From contig NZ_JAHTMW010000015.1 in the NCBI RefSeq assembly GCF_026236535.1, positions 1-64,000 of the forward strand: a stretch of DNA of 64,000 bases, written 5' to 3'. Made by a program: the position numbers and the translations under genes. Positions 43,345-52,435 of this stretch are shown one piece after another. This stretch comes from Streptomyces sp. SKN60 (GTDB taxonomy: Bacteria > Actinomycetota > Actinomycetes > Streptomycetales > Streptomycetaceae). How positions within the stretch are numbered: the stretch's first letter is position 1; each line of letters begins with the position of its first letter. A model generated the notes under the pieces. It saw only the letters and a program-made list of their open reading frames with translations. It was not told where the DNA came from and made no database searches.

Positions 43345-43474
43345 CAGGCTGTCAACCAGCAACGGAGCAGTTCCTGACGGGCCCTCTCCGACACCGGCCG
43401 GACGGCACCGGGTGCCGCTCGGGTGTTACGTTGCGACAGCCTCAGGAATTTCGTACGGGCGGGGAGACACGCTG

Positions 43475-44125
43475 ATGACCACCACACACCGGAGCACCAC
43501 CGACCAGCAGAAGCCGGCCGACCAACGGCGACGGGAACTGCTGGAGGCGGCGGACCGCGTGGTGCTCCGCGACGGCCCGCAGGCCTCGATGAACGCGATC
43601 GCCGCCGAGGCGGGGATCACCAAGCCGATCCTCTACCGCCACTTCGGCGACAAGGGCGGCCTCTACCGCGCCCTCGCCACCCGCCACACCGACGCCCTGC
43701 TCTCGGCCCTGCGGGCCGCGCTCGACGCGCCGGCGGACCGGCGGCAGCGGGTCGAGTCGACCCTCGACACGTACCTCGCCTCCATCGAGGCGATGCCGCA
43801 GGTCTACCGCTTCCTCATGCACCCGGCCGAGGAGCCGCACCAGGCCGAGCAGGGCTTCGACGTCGGCCGGCACTCCGCGCCGCTGCTGCGCCGCATGGGC
43901 GAGGAGCTGGGCCAGGTCATCGCCGAGCGCATCGACCTCGGCCCCGGCGGCGAGGCCCAGGCCCGCATCTGGGGCCACGGCATCGTCGGCATGATGCACG
44001 CGGCCGGCGACTGGTGGCTCGGCGAACGCCCCTGCTCCCGCGCCGAACTCGTCCGCAGCCTCGCGGACATCCTCTGGGGCCGCCTGGCCCAGGCCCAGGA
44101 CCGCGCCGACGGGCCGGGTTTCTAA
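43475..44125 (+). CDS. TetR-family transcriptional regulator
   Basis: 216 aa from ATG 43475 with GGGGAGA upstream. HTH: RRRELLEAADRVVLRDGPQA, SMNAIAAEAGITKPILYRHF. C-terminal ligand domain includes GHGIVGMMHAAGDWWLGERP. Divergent from the acyl-CoA dehydrogenase gene and flanked by GTTAC palindromes; the ligand is plausibly a fatty acyl-CoA. Confidence 0.9.
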   Translation: MTTTHRSTTDQQKPADQRRRELLEAADRVVLRDGPQASMNAIAAEAGITKPILYRHFGDKGGLYRALATRHTDALLSALRAALDAPADRRQRVESTLDTYLASIEAMPQVYRFLMHPAEEPHQAEQGFDVGRHSAPLLRRMGEELGQVIAERIDLGPGGEAQARIWGHGIVGMMHAAGDWWLGERPCSRAELVRSLADILWGRLAQAQDRADGPGF

Positions 44126-44694
44126 GGGCTCGGTTCGCCCAGCGCCGCCACGCCCTTCGTGCCCCACGGCTCCTTCCTGATCGCCCGCAGCAGCTTGCGC
44201 CGCGACCAGCCCGTCACCAGGTCCGCGTAGACCCCGCCCGCCAGGTGGTCGCACTCGTGCTGGAGGCAGCGGGCGAAGAAGCCGGTGCCCTCGACGCGGA
44301 CCGGGGTGCCGTCGACGCGGACGCCCTCGACGACCGCGTGGTCGTAGCGCGGGGTCGGGGCCTCCAGGCCCGGGAGGGACAGACAGCCCTCGGGGCCACG
44401 GAACACGTCGCCGTCGGCCTCGACCAGGCGCGGGTTCACCACATGGCCCAGATGCCGGACGTCCTCGTCGTCCGGGCAGTCGTAGACGAAGACCCGCAGC
44501 CCCTCGCCCACCTGGTTGGCGGCGAGGCCGACGCCGTTCGCCGCGTACATCGTCGCGAACATGTCCTCGACGAGCCGGGCGAGTTCCGGGCCGAAGTCGG
44601 TCACGGGCGCGCAGGGGGCGTGCAGCACGGGGGCGCCGAGCAGGGTCATCCCCCGGACGCGGCCGGAACTGCCGGGGATCGGGCGGTTTCGCAT
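44122..44694 (-). CDS. def: Peptide deformylase
   Basis: 190 aa from ATG 44694 (ATG 44724 is possible). All three metal motifs are present: GVGLAANQVG, EGCLSLPG (Cys ligand) and QHECDHLAGG (His ligands and catalytic Glu). Removes N-formyl groups from nascent proteins. The 3' end overlaps the convergent tetR by four bases. Likely a second, non-fmt-linked copy. Confidence 0.92.
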   Translation of the reverse strand: MRNRPIPGSSGRVRGMTLLGAPVLHAPCAPVTDFGPELARLVEDMFATMYAANGVGLAANQVGEGLRVFVYDCPDDEDVRHLGHVVNPRLVEADGDVFRGPEGCLSLPGLEAPTPRYDHAVVEGVRVDGTPVRVEGTGFFARCLQHECDHLAGGVYADLVTGWSRRKLLRAIRKEPWGTKGVAALGEPSP

Positions 44695-44808
44695 GGGCGC
44701 AAGGGTACGTTCAGGGGTCGACATGGCTGGTCGGCGGTGCCGCGGTTCGGGCTGCTGGCCGGATCTCGATAGGCTGAGCCCGGACCGACGCAAGGAGGAA
44801 CAAGGACG

Positions 44809-46056
44809 ATGTCAGGGAACGCCGCTAATCCAGAGCCGCTGTCGGCGCGCGCCAAGCTCGCCGTGACCGCGGGCAAGGCCGCCGCCGCGGTGTCGCGGGC
44901 GGCCGGCCGCGGCAGCGGATCGGTGATCGGCGGCCGGGTGGCGCTGAAGCTCGACCCCGATCTGCTGGGACAGCTCGCGCAGCACCTCGATGTCGTGCTC
45001 GTCTCGGCGACCAACGGCAAGACGACCACGACGCGCCTGATCGCCGAGGCCCTGCGGGCCGCGGGCCCGGTCGTGTCGAACGCGCTCGGCGCCAACATGC
45101 CCGCCGGTATCACCTCCGCCCTGGCCGGCGGCTCGGAGTCGAAGTACGCCGTGATCGAGGTCGACGAGAAGTACCTGGCCGGTGTGGCCCGGGACACCTC
45201 GCCCAAGGCGATCGCGCTGCTCAACCTCTCGCGCGACCAGCTCGACCGCGCCGCCGAGACCCGGATGCTCGCCGAGAAGTGGCGCGAGGGTCTCAACGGC
45301 AGCAAGGCCGTGATCATCGCCAACGCCGACGACCCGCTGATCGTCTGGGCCGCGTCCTCCTCCCCCAACGTGGTGTGGGTGGCCGTCGGGCAGGAGTGGA
45401 AGGACGACGCCTGGTCCTGCCCCGCCTGCGGCGGTGTGCTGCAGCGCCCCGGCGACGACTGGTTCTGCGGCGAGTGCGGCTTCCGCCGCCCCGCCCCCAG
45501 CTGGGCGCTCAACGGCGACCACGTCCTCGACCCGCACGGCTCCGCCTGGCCGATCCGGCTCCAGCTGCCCGGCCGCGCCAACAAGGCCAACGCCGCCACC
45601 TCCGCCGCGGTCGCCGCGGTCTTCGGGGTGCCGCCGCAGGTCGCCCTGGAGCGCATGTACCAGGTGCAGGCCGTCGCCGGCCGCTATGACGTGGTCACCT
45701 TCCAGGGCCGCGAGCTGCGGCTGCTCCTGGCCAAGAACCCGGCCGGCTGGCTCGAAACGTTTTCCCTGATCGACCAGCCGCCGGCCCCGGTGATCCTCTC
45801 CGTCAACGCCCGCGGCGCCGACGGCACCGACACCTCCTGGCTGTGGGACGTGGACTACGGACGCCTGGCCGGCCACCCGATCATGGTGATCGGCGACCGC
45901 AAGCTCGACCTCGCCGTACGCCTGGAGGTCGCCGGCGTGGACTTCCGCGTCTGCGAGACCCTCGACGAGGCCGTCACGGTGGCCCCGCCCGGGCAGATCG
46001 AGCTGATCGCCAACTACACGGCCTTCCAGGACGTCCGCCGCCGCGTCGGCAACTGA
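44809..46056 (+). CDS. murT: Lipid II isoglutaminyl synthase, MurT subunit
   Basis: 415 aa Mur-ligase-like ATPase. P-loop VSATNGKTTTTRLIAEAL, IEVDEKYLAGVA, zinc-ribbon cysteines WSCPACGGV and FCGECGFRR (residues about 205-225), AGRYDVVTFQGRELRLLLAK, and the C-terminal DUF1727. Works with GatD to amidate D-Glu of lipid II. AAGGAGG precedes the ATG. Operon with gatD 37 bp downstream. Confidence 0.93.
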   Translation: MSGNAANPEPLSARAKLAVTAGKAAAAVSRAAGRGSGSVIGGRVALKLDPDLLGQLAQHLDVVLVSATNGKTTTTRLIAEALRAAGPVVSNALGANMPAGITSALAGGSESKYAVIEVDEKYLAGVARDTSPKAIALLNLSRDQLDRAAETRMLAEKWREGLNGSKAVIIANADDPLIVWAASSSPNVVWVAVGQEWKDDAWSCPACGGVLQRPGDDWFCGECGFRRPAPSWALNGDHVLDPHGSAWPIRLQLPGRANKANAATSAAVAAVFGVPPQVALERMYQVQAVAGRYDVVTFQGRELRLLLAKNPAGWLETFSLIDQPPAPVILSVNARGADGTDTSWLWDVDYGRLAGHPIMVIGDRKLDLAVRLEVAGVDFRVCETLDEAVTVAPPGQIELIANYTAFQDVRRRVGN

Positions 46057-46093
46057 CCCCGGCCCCGACACGACTCGCAGAAGGACTTGCAGC

Positions 46094-46822
46094 ATGAGTG
46101 ACAGCAGCCTGCGGGTGGTCTGGGTCTACCCGGACCTCCTCAGCACCTACGGCGACCAGGGCAACGTCCTCGTCGTCGAGCGCCGCGCCCGGCAGCGCGG
46201 GCTCAGCGTCGAGCGCCTCGACGTGCGCAGCGACCAGCCCATCCCGACCTCCGGCGACATCTACCTGGTCGGCGGCGGCGAGGACCGCCCGCAGCGGCTC
46301 GCGGCCGAGCGGCTGCGCCGCGACGGCGGGCTGAACCGGGCGGCGGCCAACGGCGCGATCATCTTCTCGGTGTGCGCCGGCTACCAGATCCTGGGCCACG
46401 AGTTCATCAACGACCTGGGTGAGCGCGAGCCGGGCCTCGGCCTGCTCGACGTCACCACGGTCCGCGGCGAGGGCGCCCGCTGCGTCGGCGACGTGCTCGC
46501 CGACATCGACCCGCGGCTCGGCCTGCCCCAGCTCACCGGGTTCGAGAACCACCAGGGCGTCACCCACCTCGGCCCGACCGCCCGCCCGTTCGCCCGGACC
46601 GTGTTCGGCAACGGCAACGGCACGGGTGACGGCACCGAGGGCGCGTACAACGACACGGTCTTCGGCACGTACATGCACGGCCCGGTCATGGCGCGGAACC
46701 CGCAGATCGCGGACCTGATGCTGAAGCTGGCGCTCGACGTCAACGCGCTGCCGCCGACCGACGACCGGTGGTACGAGGCGCTGCGCGCCGAGCGCATCGC
46801 GGCGGCCTCGCAGCCCGCCTGA
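46094..46822 (+). CDS. gatD: Lipid II isoglutaminyl synthase, GatD glutaminase subunit
   Basis: 242 aa class-I glutamine amidotransferase-like. Nucleophile Cys in IIFSVCAGYQILGHEF (about residue 94), oxyanion YLVGGGEDRPQ, His in FGTYMHGPVMARNP. Supplies ammonia to MurT. Typical two-gene operon of Gram-positive bacteria. Confidence 0.93.
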   Translation: MSDSSLRVVWVYPDLLSTYGDQGNVLVVERRARQRGLSVERLDVRSDQPIPTSGDIYLVGGGEDRPQRLAAERLRRDGGLNRAAANGAIIFSVCAGYQILGHEFINDLGEREPGLGLLDVTTVRGEGARCVGDVLADIDPRLGLPQLTGFENHQGVTHLGPTARPFARTVFGNGNGTGDGTEGAYNDTVFGTYMHGPVMARNPQIADLMLKLALDVNALPPTDDRWYEALRAERIAAASQPA

Positions 46823-46999
46823 CGCCCCGCCAGGCCCGCACGTCTGAGCGGGCTAGCGCACATTGGATTCGTAAGTAAAGACGGTGTCCAATCTGCGGAC
46901 ATCCGGTTCGGCCCCGCCACTTTCCACCGATAGGGTGGCGGGGATCCAGCCGGACGACGTGGTCCGGGAGTCGGCCCACGTTGCAAAGGTTTTTGGGCT

Positions 47000-48028
47000 A
47001 TGCGCATTGGTGTGCTCACCTCCGGCGGAGACTGTCCCGGTCTGAACGCCGTCATCCGGTCCGTCGTGCACCGCGCCGTCGTCGACCACGGTGACGAGGT
47101 CATCGGCTTCCACGACGGCTGGAAGGGCCTCCTGGAGGCGGACTACCGCAAGCTGGACCTGGACGCGGTGGGCGGCATCCTCGCCCGCGGCGGCACCATC
47201 CTCGGCTCGTCCCGGGTCCAGCCGGCCCATCTCGTCGACGGGGTGGAGCGGGCCAAGGGCCATGTCGCCGACCTCGGCATCGACGCGATCATCCCGATCG
47301 GCGGCGAGGGCACCCTGAAGGCGGCGAACCTGCTCTCCGAGGCCGGGCTGCCGATCGTGGGCGTCCCGAAGACCATCGACAACGACATCGCCTCCACCGA
47401 CGTCACCTTCGGCTTCGACACCGCCGTGACCGTCGCCACCGAGGCCCTGGACCGGCTGAAGACCACCGCCGAGTCCCACCAGCGCTGTCTGGTCGTCGAG
47501 GTGATGGGCCGGCACACCGGCTGGATCGCGCTGCAGTCCGGCATGGCGGCCGGCGCGCACGCCATCGTGGTGCCCGAGCGGCCCTTCGACATCGACGAGC
47601 TGACCGCCCGGGTCGGCGCCCGCTTCGAGGACGGCAAGCGCTTCGCGATCGTCGTGGTCGCCGAGGGCGCGAAGCCGCGCGAGGACGGCTCGATGGACTT
47701 CAAGACCGCCGGCACCGACATCTACGGCCACGAGCGCTTCACCGGCGTGGCCAACCAGCTCTCCGTGGAGTTGGAGCGGCGGCTGGGCAAGGAGGCCCGC
47801 CCGGTGATCCTCGGCCACGTCCAGCGCGGCGGCACCCCCACCGCGTACGACCGGGTCCTGGCGACCCGCTTCGGCTGGCACGCGGTCGAGGCGGCGCACC
47901 GCGGCGACTTCGGCAAGCTGACGGCGCTGCGCGGCACGGACATCGAGCTGGTCCCGCTGGCGCAGGCCGTGGAGACCCTGAAGACGGTCCCGGCCGACCG
48001 CTATGCCGAGGCCGAGAACGTGCTCTGA
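47000..48028 (+). CDS. pfkA: 6-phosphofructokinase
   Basis: 342 aa. GVLTSGGDCPGLNAVIRSVV, IIPIGGEGTLKAANLL and VGVPKTIDNDIASTDVTFGF are clear, as is VEVMGRHTGWIAL. The combination GGEGT (Gly at the ATP/PPi-discriminating position) with Lys in PKTIDND is typical of the ATP-dependent group III enzymes of Streptomyces. The 177-bp upstream gap holds an ATTGGA (46862-46867) ... TCCAAT (46887-46892) inverted repeat of unknown meaning. Confidence 0.94.
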   Translation: MRIGVLTSGGDCPGLNAVIRSVVHRAVVDHGDEVIGFHDGWKGLLEADYRKLDLDAVGGILARGGTILGSSRVQPAHLVDGVERAKGHVADLGIDAIIPIGGEGTLKAANLLSEAGLPIVGVPKTIDNDIASTDVTFGFDTAVTVATEALDRLKTTAESHQRCLVVEVMGRHTGWIALQSGMAAGAHAIVVPERPFDIDELTARVGARFEDGKRFAIVVVAEGAKPREDGSMDFKTAGTDIYGHERFTGVANQLSVELERRLGKEARPVILGHVQRGGTPTAYDRVLATRFGWHAVEAAHRGDFGKLTALRGTDIELVPLAQAVETLKTVPADRYAEAENVL

Positions 48029-48059
48029 CGCCCTCCCGGCGCGGGGTCCACTCGCCACG

Positions 48060-48096
48060 AACCGCCCCCGGTCGCGATCGCGGCCGGGGGCGGTTC
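48060..48096 (+). terminator. Terminator after pfkA
   Basis: AACCGCCCCCGG (48060-48071) pairs with CCGGGGGCGGTT (48084-48095), 12-base loop containing TCGCGA, followed by TCTAGT. Confidence 0.75.
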
Positions 48097-48155
48097 TAGT
48101 CTGGTCCGGACATCAAGCGCGACAACAGCGCGAATCGGGCGCCAGGAGTAGATGA

Positions 48156-49106
48156 ATGGATCACAGCGGGCACGGCATGCCCATGGATCTTCCGCCGTTC
48201 ACGCTGGGGCGGGGCCTGGAGTTCTCTCCCGACCTGTTCTTCCTGATCGGCTGCGTCGCCGGTCTCGGGCTCTACGGCTGGGGCGTGGCGCGGCTGCGGA
48301 GGCGCGGGGACGCCTGGCCGGTGAGCCGGACGGTGTTCTTCACGGTGGGCGTGCTGACCATCGCCCTGGTGATGTGCACCAAGCTGAACGACTACGGCAT
48401 GGTCATGTTCAGCGTGCACATGGTGCAGCACATGGTGATCTCCATGCTGTCGCCGATCCTGCTGCTGCTCGGCGCGCCGGTGACGCTGGCGCTGCGGGCG
48501 CTGCCGGTGGCCGGCCGCGGGTCCACGGGCCCGCGCGAGCTGCTGCTGAAGCTGCTGCACAGCCGCTACATGCGGATCGTCACGCACCCGGCGTTCACCA
48601 TCTCGATGTTCATCGCGAGCCTCTACGCGCTGTACTTCTCGCCGCTCTTCGACTTCCTGATGGGCTCGAAGGCGGGTCACGTCGGGATGATGGTCCACTT
48701 CCTCGCCGTGGGCCTGGTCTTCTTCTGGCCGATCATGGGCGTGGACCCGGGTCCGCACCGGCCGGGCTATGTGATGCGGATGCTGGAGCTGTTCGCCGGC
48801 ATGCCGTTCCACGCCTTCTTCGGCATCGCGATGATGATGGCGTCGGAGCCACTGGTGAAGGTGTACACGAACCCGCCCGCCTCGCTCGGCATCGACGCCC
48901 TCGACGACCAGCACGCGGCCGGCGGCATCGCCTGGGCGTTCAGCGAGATCCCCTCGGTCCTGGTGCTGATCGCCCTTGTCTACCAGTGGTACCACTCCGA
49001 GCAGCGGCAGGCGGTCCGCAAGGACCGGGCCGCGGACCGGGACGGCGACAAGGAGCTGGAGGCGTACAACGCGTACCTGGCCTCGCTCCAGGCGCGCGGG
49101 CAGTAG
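48156..49106 (+). CDS. Cytochrome c oxidase assembly protein CtaG-like (caa3 type)
   Basis: 316-aa polytopic membrane protein. His-rich N-terminus MDHSGHGMPMDLP, MVMFSVHMVQHMVISMLSPI, LMGSKAGHVGMMVHFLAVGL and AGMPFHAFFGIAMMMAS carry the conserved His of the CtaG/DUF1404 type, probably binding copper or aiding its insertion into cytochrome oxidase. About seven helices. Convergent features absent; first of two genes on this strand. Confidence 0.9.
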   Translation: MDHSGHGMPMDLPPFTLGRGLEFSPDLFFLIGCVAGLGLYGWGVARLRRRGDAWPVSRTVFFTVGVLTIALVMCTKLNDYGMVMFSVHMVQHMVISMLSPILLLLGAPVTLALRALPVAGRGSTGPRELLLKLLHSRYMRIVTHPAFTISMFIASLYALYFSPLFDFLMGSKAGHVGMMVHFLAVGLVFFWPIMGVDPGPHRPGYVMRMLELFAGMPFHAFFGIAMMMASEPLVKVYTNPPASLGIDALDDQHAAGGIAWAFSEIPSVLVLIALVYQWYHSEQRQAVRKDRAADRDGDKELEAYNAYLASLQARGQ

Positions 49107-49226
49107 CAGCAGCCGGTCGGCGGATTCGTACACAGCGCGCGACGGGCGCACCACAGCGCGTCCGAGGTATGGCGCACGCCCCTCCTCCGGGGTCACGATG
49201 GGCGGGAGGTGGAGGAGGGCGGAGCG

Positions 49227-49436
49227 ATGATGTCCGGTCCCACGAAGACGATGGGTGTGATCACCTTCGCCGCCCTGGTGCTGATCACCACCTACACGGT
49301 GGCGCTCGGCAGCAGCGGCTGGCTCTGGTTCGGCTGGGTGGTGCTCGGCGTGGCCACCATCGGGATGGCCGCCGCGGACGCCGGCGAGCCGCACGCCCGG
49401 CCCGTACCGCCCGGCCGTCCGAAACCGCACGCCTGA
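49227..49436 (+). CDS. Small two-helix membrane protein
   Basis: 69 aa from ATG 49227 (ATG ATG), with GGAGGAGGGCGGAG upstream. MGVITFAALVLITTYTVALG and WLWFGWVVLGVATIGMAAAD form two membrane helices, with a Pro-rich tail. No family recognised. Location after ctaG suggests a membrane or respiratory link, unproven. Confidence 0.7.
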   Translation: MMSGPTKTMGVITFAALVLITTYTVALGSSGWLWFGWVVLGVATIGMAAADAGEPHARPVPPGRPKPHA

Positions 49437-49458
49437 CGCCCCGAAACACTCCTGAGGC

Positions 49459-50454
49459 TCAGCGCGTCCCCGTGAGCAGCACCCACACCTGGCCCGGCGC
49501 GAAGTTCAGCGGCGCGCCCGCCGGGGTGGTGAAGGCCGTGCCCCGGTCCGCGTCCGGCCGGCTCCAGCGGGCCGGGTAGGCCCGCCCGTCGCGCAGCACC
49601 TCCGCCGTACCGGAACCGGTGGTCACGCTGTACGGGGAGACGGCGCCCAGGAAGTCGTGGAAGCGCGAGGACCGCACGGTGATGTGCTGCACCACGACGG
49701 TGGCCGGGGCGAGCGGCCCGTCCGCGCGCCCGTCCATGGCGACGTGCCAGGCCTTCGCGGCGGGCGCCCAGGTGAAGGTGTAGCGGACGGCGGGGAAGCT
49801 CACGGTGCGGCTGTTGACCGGTTCGCCGCCCTGCGGGGCGGCACCGAAGCGGAAGCCGATGTCCTTGGCGTGGGTGGCGTCCGGTGCGGCGGCGAGCGCG
49901 CGGGCGGGCCGCAGATACAGGTTGTGCGGGGCGCTGCGGGCGGGATCGCGCAGGAAGGCGCCGGGGGTGGTGCCCTCGGAGACCAGGTGCAGCGGCGCCG
50001 CCTTGAGCAGCGGGGTGAGCGCGCTCTGGGCGCCCGAGTAGGCGAGGACGGGGCGGCCGAACTGGCGCAGCAGGGCGAGGTCGGACTCGCGGGCGCTGCG
50101 GACCGGGCCGACGAGCTCCGGGGTCCGCGCGGAGTAGACGGCCATGAGGCGGGTCTGGCCGGACTCGACCTGCTCGACGTAGACGAGGTCGGCGGCGGTG
50201 AGCCCGGTGTGCGGGCGGGCCGGCGGCACGTTGTCGATCTTCACGGCGAGCACGGGCCCGGACCGGGCGGGCAGCCCGGTGAGCGGTGAGGTACCGGCGG
50301 GCGGGGTGGTGGGCGCGGGGGTGGGCGTCGGTGTCGGGCGGGGCTCCGACGGGCCCGAGCCGGAGCAGCCGTACAGACCGGCGGCCGTCACGGCGCACAG
50401 TACGGCGGCGGTGGCGGCGGCGCCGGGACGCCTGTGCCCGCGCGCGCCTGTCAT
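49459..50454 (-). CDS. DUF3048 lipoprotein
   Basis: 331 aa from ATG 50454; a longer minus-strand frame to 51672 is rejected because it covers other genes. Signal with lipobox LYGC (Cys about residue 30), Pro/Thr-rich linker, then DUF3048 domain: LAVKIDNVPPARPHTGLTAA, YVEQVESGQTRLMAVYSAR, VGPVRSARESDLALLRQFG, and the second half PYSVTTGSGTAEVLRDGRAY and WVLLTGTR. YerB-like cell-surface protein; role unknown, possibly in spore or envelope biology. Confidence 0.88.
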   Translation of the reverse strand: MTGARGHRRPGAAATAAVLCAVTAAGLYGCSGSGPSEPRPTPTPTPAPTTPPAGTSPLTGLPARSGPVLAVKIDNVPPARPHTGLTAADLVYVEQVESGQTRLMAVYSARTPELVGPVRSARESDLALLRQFGRPVLAYSGAQSALTPLLKAAPLHLVSEGTTPGAFLRDPARSAPHNLYLRPARALAAAPDATHAKDIGFRFGAAPQGGEPVNSRTVSFPAVRYTFTWAPAAKAWHVAMDGRADGPLAPATVVVQHITVRSSRFHDFLGAVSPYSVTTGSGTAEVLRDGRAYPARWSRPDADRGTAFTTPAGAPLNFAPGQVWVLLTGTR

Positions 50455-50526
50455 GGATCCCGCTCCTCCCCACCAGTGGACCACGCGGGCGGCCTTGGTT
50501 ACAAAGGCAGGAAAAGGGGGTCTTGG

Positions 50527-51207
50527 ATGTTCTACTACGTGCTGAAGCACGCGCTGCTCGGGCCGCTGCTCAAGCTGCTCTTCCGGCCGCGGGTGGAGGG
50601 TCTGGAGCACGTCCCGGAGGAGGGTGCGGCGATCGTCGCCGGGAACCATCTGTCCTTCTCGGACCACTTCCTGATGCCGGTGGTGCTGAGCCGCCGGATC
50701 ACCTTCCTGGCGAAGCAGGAGTACTTCACGGGGCCGGGGCTGAAGGGCCGGCTGACGGCCGCGTTCTTCCGCAGCGCGGGCCAGATCCCGGTGGACCGCT
50801 CGGGCAGGGAGGCCGGCCGGGCGGCGATCCGCGAGGGCCTCGGCGTGCTCGCGAAGGACGAGCTGCTCGGCATCTACCCGGAGGGCACCCGCTCGCACGA
50901 CGGGCGCCTGTACAAGGGCAAGGTGGGGGTCGCGGTGATGGCCCTGACGGCCGGGGTGAAGGTGGTGCCGTGCGCGATGGTCGGCACCTTCGAGATCCAG
51001 CCGCCGGGCCGGGTGCTGCCGCGGATCCGCCGGGTCACCATCCGCTTCGGCGAGCCGCTGGACTTCTCCCGCTACGCGGGCCTCGCCGGTGAGAAGGCGG
51101 CGGTCCGCGCGGTCACCGACGAGATCATGTACGCGATCATGCGGCTGTCCGGGCAGGAGTACGTGGACGAGTACGCGGCGAAGGTGAAGGCGGCCGGGGG
51201 TTCCTAG
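50527..51207 (+). CDS. 1-acyl-glycerol-3-phosphate acyltransferase (PlsC-like)
   Basis: 226 aa from ATG 50527. Catalytic HX4D in AGNHLSFSDHFLMPVVLSRR, substrate motif FRSAGQIPVDR, and EGTRSHDGRLYKGK. Transfers acyl chains to lysophosphatidate in membrane lipid synthesis. 72 bp from the divergent DUF3048 gene. Confidence 0.9.
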   Translation: MFYYVLKHALLGPLLKLLFRPRVEGLEHVPEEGAAIVAGNHLSFSDHFLMPVVLSRRITFLAKQEYFTGPGLKGRLTAAFFRSAGQIPVDRSGREAGRAAIREGLGVLAKDELLGIYPEGTRSHDGRLYKGKVGVAVMALTAGVKVVPCAMVGTFEIQPPGRVLPRIRRVTIRFGEPLDFSRYAGLAGEKAAVRAVTDEIMYAIMRLSGQEYVDEYAAKVKAAGGS

Positions 51208-51331
51208 CGGGCCGAGGGGCCCGAACACCCGGCGTGTGCCGGGAAGTTCCCGATCGGTGCACGCTGTCGGCGGATCCGCGCACGGCGAAAGCGGCTGGGC
51301 GGGTCCGCCGGCGCGCCGTAGCGTCCCCTGC

Positions 51332-52369
51332 ATGACCAAGGGAAACGCATTCGTGCTGGGAGCGACGGGACAGATCGGGCGGGCGGCCGTACGGGCGCTC
51401 GTCGCGGACGGATGGGAGGTGACCGCCGCCTCGCGCGGCGGAGCGCGGGACGAGGGGTGGCCGGCGGAGGTCCGGTCGGTGACGGTGGACCGCGACGAGG
51501 ACGGCGCGCTGGCCGGGGCGCTCGGCGCGGGCACGGACGTCCTGGTGGACGTGGTCGCGTTCGACGCGGGGCATGGGCGGCAGTTGGCAGGACTCGCGGA
51601 CCGGATCGGTTCGGCGGTGGTGATCTCAAGCGGCGCGGTGTACGAGGACGACAAGGGCCGCAGCTTCGACACCCAGGACGAGCCGGACGGCTTCCCGCGC
51701 TACCCCCTGCCGATCCCGGAGTCGCAGCCGACGGTCGCACCGGGCGACAGCACGTACGGCACCCGCAAGGTGGCCCTGGAGCGGGAGCTGCTCGCGCTCG
51801 GCGAGCGGCTGCCGACGACGCTGCTGCGCGCGGGCGCGGTGCACGGCCCGTACTGCAAGGCGCCGCGTGAGCTGTGGTTCGTCAAGCGGGCGCTCGACGG
51901 GCGGCCGGTGCGGGTGCTCGCGTACGGCGGCTCCTCGCGCTTCCACCCGGTGCACGTGGACAACCTCGGCGAGCTGGTGCGGCTCGCGGCGGCGCGGCCC
52001 GGCAGCCGGGTGCTCAACGGCGGTGACCCCGAGGTGCCGACGGTGGCGGAGATCGGCGCGGCGATCGATGCCGTGGTCGGCGTGGAGAGCGAGACGGTGA
52101 TCGTCGACGGACCGCCGCCGGTGGGCGATGTCGGCGCGACGCCGTGGGGCGAGGACCGGCCGATCGTCTTCGACATGGGCGCGGCGGAACGGGAGTTGGG
52201 CTACCGGCCGGTGGTGTCGTACGTCGACTCGCTGCCGGGGACGGTGGAGTATCTTGCGCTGCGGCTGGCGGGCCGGCACTGGCTGGAGGCCTTCCCGAAC
52301 CTGGCCATGTACCAGCAGGACTGGTTCGACTACGCGGCGGAGGACGCCTGGCTGGCCTCACGCGGCTGA
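51332..52369 (+). CDS. NAD-dependent epimerase/reductase family protein
   Basis: 345 aa extended SDR/NmrA-like protein. Cofactor motif FVLGATGQIGRAAVRALVAD near the N-terminus, AVVISSGAVYEDDKGRSFDT, YxxxK in YGTRKVALERELL, RFHPVHVDNLGELVRLA and the C-terminal GYRPVVSYVDSLPGTVEYL. Substrate unknown. Followed by a strong terminator. Confidence 0.85.
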   Translation: MTKGNAFVLGATGQIGRAAVRALVADGWEVTAASRGGARDEGWPAEVRSVTVDRDEDGALAGALGAGTDVLVDVVAFDAGHGRQLAGLADRIGSAVVISSGAVYEDDKGRSFDTQDEPDGFPRYPLPIPESQPTVAPGDSTYGTRKVALERELLALGERLPTTLLRAGAVHGPYCKAPRELWFVKRALDGRPVRVLAYGGSSRFHPVHVDNLGELVRLAAARPGSRVLNGGDPEVPTVAEIGAAIDAVVGVESETVIVDGPPPVGDVGATPWGEDRPIVFDMGAAERELGYRPVVSYVDSLPGTVEYLALRLAGRHWLEAFPNLAMYQQDWFDYAAEDAWLASRG

Positions 52370-52382
52370 GTCCGTGAACGGC

Positions 52383-52420
52383 GGAGGGGCGGTCGCCGTG
52401 CGGCGACCGCCCCTCCTTGT
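52383..52420. terminator. Terminator between the reductase and the aminopeptidase gene
   Basis: 16-bp stem GGAGGGGCGGTCGCCG (52383-52398) with CGGCGACCGCCCCTCC (52401-52416), T-rich tail TTGT. The genes on either side converge, so it may work in both directions. Confidence 0.8.
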
Positions 52421-52435
52421 CCTGCGGGGGGGGTG

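Noticed and set aside
46862-46892. Operator for pfkA (ATTGGA...TCCAAT)
   Set aside because: Six-base arms with a 19-base spacer can occur by chance; mentioned in the gene entry but not called.
49459-51672. A 737-aa minus-strand protein
   Set aside because: Its N-terminal 400 residues are the antisense of the PlsC-like gene and part of the reductase gene; the lipoprotein starts at 50454.
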